From Phascolarctobacterium sp. (lineage in GTDB: Bacteria > Bacillota > Negativicutes > Acidaminococcales > Acidaminococcaceae): a stretch of DNA of 64,000 nucleotides. Made by a program: the position numbers and the translations under genes. Where the stretch lies: contig QAMT01000013.1 in assembly GCA_003150755.1 (NCBI GenBank), positions 62,001 to 126,000 on the forward strand. Direction: 5' to 3'. This document shows, one piece after another, positions 61,611-64,000 of the stretch. Below the pieces are notes generated by a model. It ran no database searches. It worked only from the letters and a program-made list of their open reading frames with translations, and was not told the origin of the DNA. Each line of letters opens with the position of its first letter. Within the stretch, counting starts at the first letter, position 1.

Positions 61611-62912
61611 TTACTCCACGCGGTCGTCTTCTACATGAATGACGCTGCAAACTTCTTCAATAACCGGCAGACCCTTCAATGTCTGCACGGCCATCTGCAT
61701 ATCAAGTTCCGAAACATGGTAGGTAATTACAACCAGTTCGGCAAGTTTATCGCCTACCATCTGTTTTTGGATAACCTTTTTAAGTCCTACATTCTGTGCG
61801 GCAAAAGCGGCGGCAATGGCAGCCAGTACGCCCGGCCTGTCCACAACATGCAGGCGGATATAAAACGGAGAAAGCATATCCTCCAGCTTACACAAATGCT
61901 TTTCATCAAAGCAGGTGCAGTTAATGCGCCCGGTAGAACCATGCACCATGTTGCGCGCAACGTCGATAATATCGCCGCAAACGGCGCTTGCAGTAGGCAA
62001 ACCGCCGGCGCCGCGGCCCATAAACATGGCTTCGCCAAGCGCGTCGCCTTCTACAAACACGGCGTTAAACACATCGTTTACGCCTGCCAGCGGATGCTCA
62101 ACCGGCAGCATGGTAGGCCTTACACAGACTGTAATGCCTTTTTCCTCATCGTGCTTAGCTACGGCCAGAAGTTTAATGGTGTAGCCGAGTTCTTTGGCAT
62201 AGTCGATATCGCACAGCTTCAGGCTTTCAATGCCCGATACCATAACATCGTCAAGGCTGATGCGCGTATTGAACGCGATAGATGCTAAGATAACCAGCTT
62301 GCGCGCTGCGTCCAGACCGCCTACATCGGCCGTCGGGTCGGATTCGGCATAGCCTTTTTCCTGCGCCTCACGCAAAACGTCGTCATAATCCATGTTATCC
62401 TGCAGCATTTTGGTAAGCATGTAGTTGGTAGTGCCGTTGACAATGCCCATAACAGAGGTAATGCGGTTCGCCGCCAGGCACGATTTTAACGGACGGATAA
62501 TAGGTATGCCGCCGCCGACCGAGCCTTCAAACATAAAGTCCACATTGTGCATCTCTGCCAGCGGAAACAGCTCCTTGCCATATTTGGCCAGCACATCCTT
62601 GTTGGCAGTTACTACATTTTTGCCATGCTCCAGCGCAGAAGCAATATATTCCTTCGCCGGATGCTCGCGCCCGATGAGTTCTACAACAATATCTATATCC
62701 GGGTCATTTACAATGTCTTCAAAATTATCCGTAACGGCATACTTTTTGCCAAGCTCAGCCGCCTTTTTCGGGTTACGCACCAAGATTTTTTTTATTTCTA
62801 ATTTGCATCCTGCCTTTTTGGCAATTTCTGCCTGGTTATGCTCCAGAACGTGCAGCACGCCGCTGCCGACAGTACCCACGCCCAAAAGTCCGATATTAAC
62901 GCAATCCTTCAA
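61611..62912 (-). CDS. hom: Homoserine dehydrogenase (with ACT domain)
   Basis: 433 aa. NAD(P)-dependent reduction of aspartate semialdehyde to homoserine. Rossmann motif GLLGVGTVGSGV (residues 8-19), substrate block GGIPIIRPLKSCLAANRITSVMGIVNGTTNYMLTKM and catalytic-Lys segment SDPTADVGGLDAARKLVILASIAF. The C-terminal ACT domain (residues about 355-433, RLHVVDRPGVLAAIAAAFA) provides threonine feedback in homologues. Downstream of an ACT-domain regulator gene by 33 bp. Confidence 0.96.
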   Translation of the reverse strand: MKDCVNIGLLGVGTVGSGVLHVLEHNQAEIAKKAGCKLEIKKILVRNPKKAAELGKKYAVTDNFEDIVNDPDIDIVVELIGREHPAKEYIASALEHGKNVVTANKDVLAKYGKELFPLAEMHNVDFMFEGSVGGGIPIIRPLKSCLAANRITSVMGIVNGTTNYMLTKMLQDNMDYDDVLREAQEKGYAESDPTADVGGLDAARKLVILASIAFNTRISLDDVMVSGIESLKLCDIDYAKELGYTIKLLAVAKHDEEKGITVCVRPTMLPVEHPLAGVNDVFNAVFVEGDALGEAMFMGRGAGGLPTASAVCGDIIDVARNMVHGSTGRINCTCFDEKHLCKLEDMLSPFYIRLHVVDRPGVLAAIAAAFAAQNVGLKKVIQKQMVGDKLAELVVITYHVSELDMQMAVQTLKGLPVIEEVCSVIHVEDDRVE

Positions 62913-62945
62913 AATATTCCCCCCAAAGTGACTTTACACTTTCTG

Positions 62946-63389
62946 TTAAACCTGTCCCAATACTTCAAGGCGTTTTACGCCGTCAATCATACGCAGTTTA
63001 TCAAGCAAAGCTTCCAGGTCAACCGTCAGGTTTTTGGTTTCAATAGAAATCGTGGTATTGGCAACGCCCTGCAACGGAATACCCTGATTAATGCTCATAA
63101 TGCTGCCGCTATCGCCCGCAACAGTGTTGAGCACACGGGAAAGCACGCCCGGTTTGTGCTCCAGCAAAAGCGAAAGAGTAATGATTTTTTCTTTGCTTGC
63201 TTCGTAAAACGGAAAAACATAATCTTTATATTTATAATAAGCGCTGCGGCTCAGGCCCATTTTTTCGACCGCTTCGTTAATGGTCCTGATCTCTCCGCGT
63301 TTTAAAATCTCTTTAACCTTAATGGTTTTTTTAATTGCTTCAGGCAGAATTTCTTCTCTTACTAGATAAAACGTAGATTTTTCTGACAT
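62946..63389 (-). CDS. ACT domain-containing protein (PheB/UPF0735 type)
   Basis: 147 aa. N-terminal segment (residues 1-65) with a predicted helix-turn-helix-like stretch (RGEIRTINEAVEKMGLSRSAYYKYKDYVFPF), then an ACT domain (IITLSLLLEHKPGVLSRVLNTVAGDSGSI). This is the UPF0735/PheB-like family that commonly precedes hom in Firmicutes, where an amino-acid sensing role is assumed. First gene of the hom-thrB unit. Confidence 0.85.
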   Translation of the reverse strand: MSEKSTFYLVREEILPEAIKKTIKVKEILKRGEIRTINEAVEKMGLSRSAYYKYKDYVFPFYEASKEKIITLSLLLEHKPGVLSRVLNTVAGDSGSIMSINQGIPLQGVANTTISIETKNLTVDLEALLDKLRMIDGVKRLEVLGQV

Positions 63390-63507
63390 GAAATCATCTC
63401 CTTAAAAATTTTTACACTATACTCATAAACACATTATAACATTGTTCCGTGGTAAAAGCCATATGTTTTTATGATTCTGCTTAAATTTTCTTAAAATTTC
63501 AAAAATA

Positions 63508-63541
63508 AAACACATTCTGCCCCTTAAAACAGAATGTGCTT
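63508..63541 (-). terminator. Terminator after plsY
   Basis: Minus strand GCACATTCTG / CAGAATGTGT with a 10-nt loop followed by TTTATTTTTG (stem 63510-63519 / 63530-63539). Confidence 0.85.
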
Positions 63542-63569
63542 ATTTATTTAATTTTTTAGTCTTTTTTAA

Positions 63570-64000
63570 TTATTTCTTTAAGTCTTCTGCATGGCCCTGT
63601 TTGATTTTGCTTTCAGTACCGTTTAAAAGGCGCTTGATATTATCCTTGTGGCGGATTATGACAAACGCCGCCGCAATCGCTGCAAAAATAATTACCGGCA
63701 GCGGATAGCCGAAATAAAAGGCCAGAAACGGCGCGCACAAAGCGCCCACGCAGCTGCCCAGCGATACATAGCGCGTTGCCAGCACGATTGCCAGCCAGAC
63801 CAAAAAGCAAATTCCGCTGACTTTAGGCATTAAAAATATCAAAAGCCCCAGGCCCGTCGCAACGCCGCGTCCGCCCTTAAAACCAAGAAACAGCGAATAG
63901 TTATGCCCCAGCAAAGCGCCAATAGCGGCAAACAGTACGGCGTATAAATCGCCGCCCGTCACCATATCAGCCAACAGCGCCGCCAAGATGCCCTTACCGG
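63570..64000 (-). CDS. plsY: Glycerol-3-phosphate acyltransferase PlsY (5' end outside window)
   Basis: About 143 C-terminal residues of an integral-membrane enzyme that acylates glycerol-3-phosphate with acyl-phosphate, the first step of phospholipid synthesis. The reading frame is open to the edge (GKGILAALLADMV), then GALLGHNYSLFLGFKGGRGVATGLG is the conserved glycerol-phosphate-binding loop. The C-terminal FVIIRHKDNIKRLLNGTESKI is also typical. The N-terminal quarter is missing. Confidence 0.93.
   Translation of the reverse strand, partial: GKGILAALLADMVTGGDLYAVLFAAIGALLGHNYSLFLGFKGGRGVATGLGLLIFLMPKVSGICFLVWLAIVLATRYVSLGSCVGALCAPFLAFYFGYPLPVIIFAAIAAAFVIIRHKDNIKRLLNGTESKIKQGHAEDLKK

Overview
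The window looks like chromosome from a diderm (Gram-negative type) Firmicute of the class Negativicutes. An Acidaminococcaceae member such as Phascolarctobacterium is my best guess, but that is inference. The evidence is a mix of Firmicute-type housekeeping genes (prfB with its programmed frameshift next to secA, csaB, long-form hpf, yebC-ruvCAB-queH-spoIID-queA-tgt-yajC-secDF) with true outer-membrane proteins: an SLH-domain porin of the OmpM type and a type V autotransporter. PssA/Psd phosphatidylethanolamine synthesis fits a diderm too. No phage, insertion sequence or CRISPR array was seen.

Layout. 1-7.9 kb: ftsE (cut by the left edge), csaB, a DUF5693 membrane protein, prfB, secA and hpf, all on the minus strand. 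8-11.3 kb: a polar amino-acid ABC transporter with two tandem paralogous binding proteins, preceded by an unidentified structured RNA of about 200 nt with its own promoter and terminator. 11.7-12.3 kb: a lone HD-GYP protein. 12.4-22.4 kb: one long minus-strand housekeeping block (yebC to secF). 22.6-24.1 kb: a plus-strand redox cassette (40-aa CXXC membrane peptide, polyferredoxin membrane protein, TlpA thioredoxin), then a 158-bp rod-like inverted-repeat element, a MATE exporter, three tRNAs (Asp, Gly, Trp) and an AlkA-like glycosylase. 27-32.5 kb: accessory DNA with a probable type I toxin-like peptide, an HTH protein, an autotransporter whose promoter spacer carries a G8 tract (likely phase-variable), and a divergent sigma-like regulator. 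32.6-38.2 kb: a Zn/Cd/Pb-type P-ATPase with a His-rich N-terminus, an AT-rich pyruvyl transferase that looks acquired, and glpK.

38.3-52.5 kb is the most interesting region: a cobalamin regulon in three transcription units, each headed by a cobalamin riboswitch with an intrinsic-terminator platform. Unit A is a nickel/peptide-type ABC importer (38.3-43.7 kb). Unit B is the SLH porin (43.9-45.4 kb). Unit C is a small DnaA_N-like protein, an exported CbiK cobaltochelatase, a BtuFCD-like importer and an ABC-2 exporter (46.0-52.4 kb). About 40 bp upstream of each riboswitch promoter lies the same 18-bp palindrome (TATACCC-N4-GGGTATA, 39-40 bp from the -35 box in all three). It resembles CsoR/RcnR-family operators and suggests a second, possibly metal-responsive, layer of control over B12-regulated outer-membrane and inner-membrane uptake genes. 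A lone half-size binding lipoprotein with its own promoter sits between units B and C.

52.6-64 kb: a DinF-type MATE exporter divergent from a TetR regulator with a shared operator, a membrane glycosyltransferase, pssA-psd, a TagA/WecG glycosyltransferase, prfC, a zinc-ribbon protein of unknown function, tRNA-Pro, thrB, hom, an ACT-domain protein and plsY (cut by the right edge).
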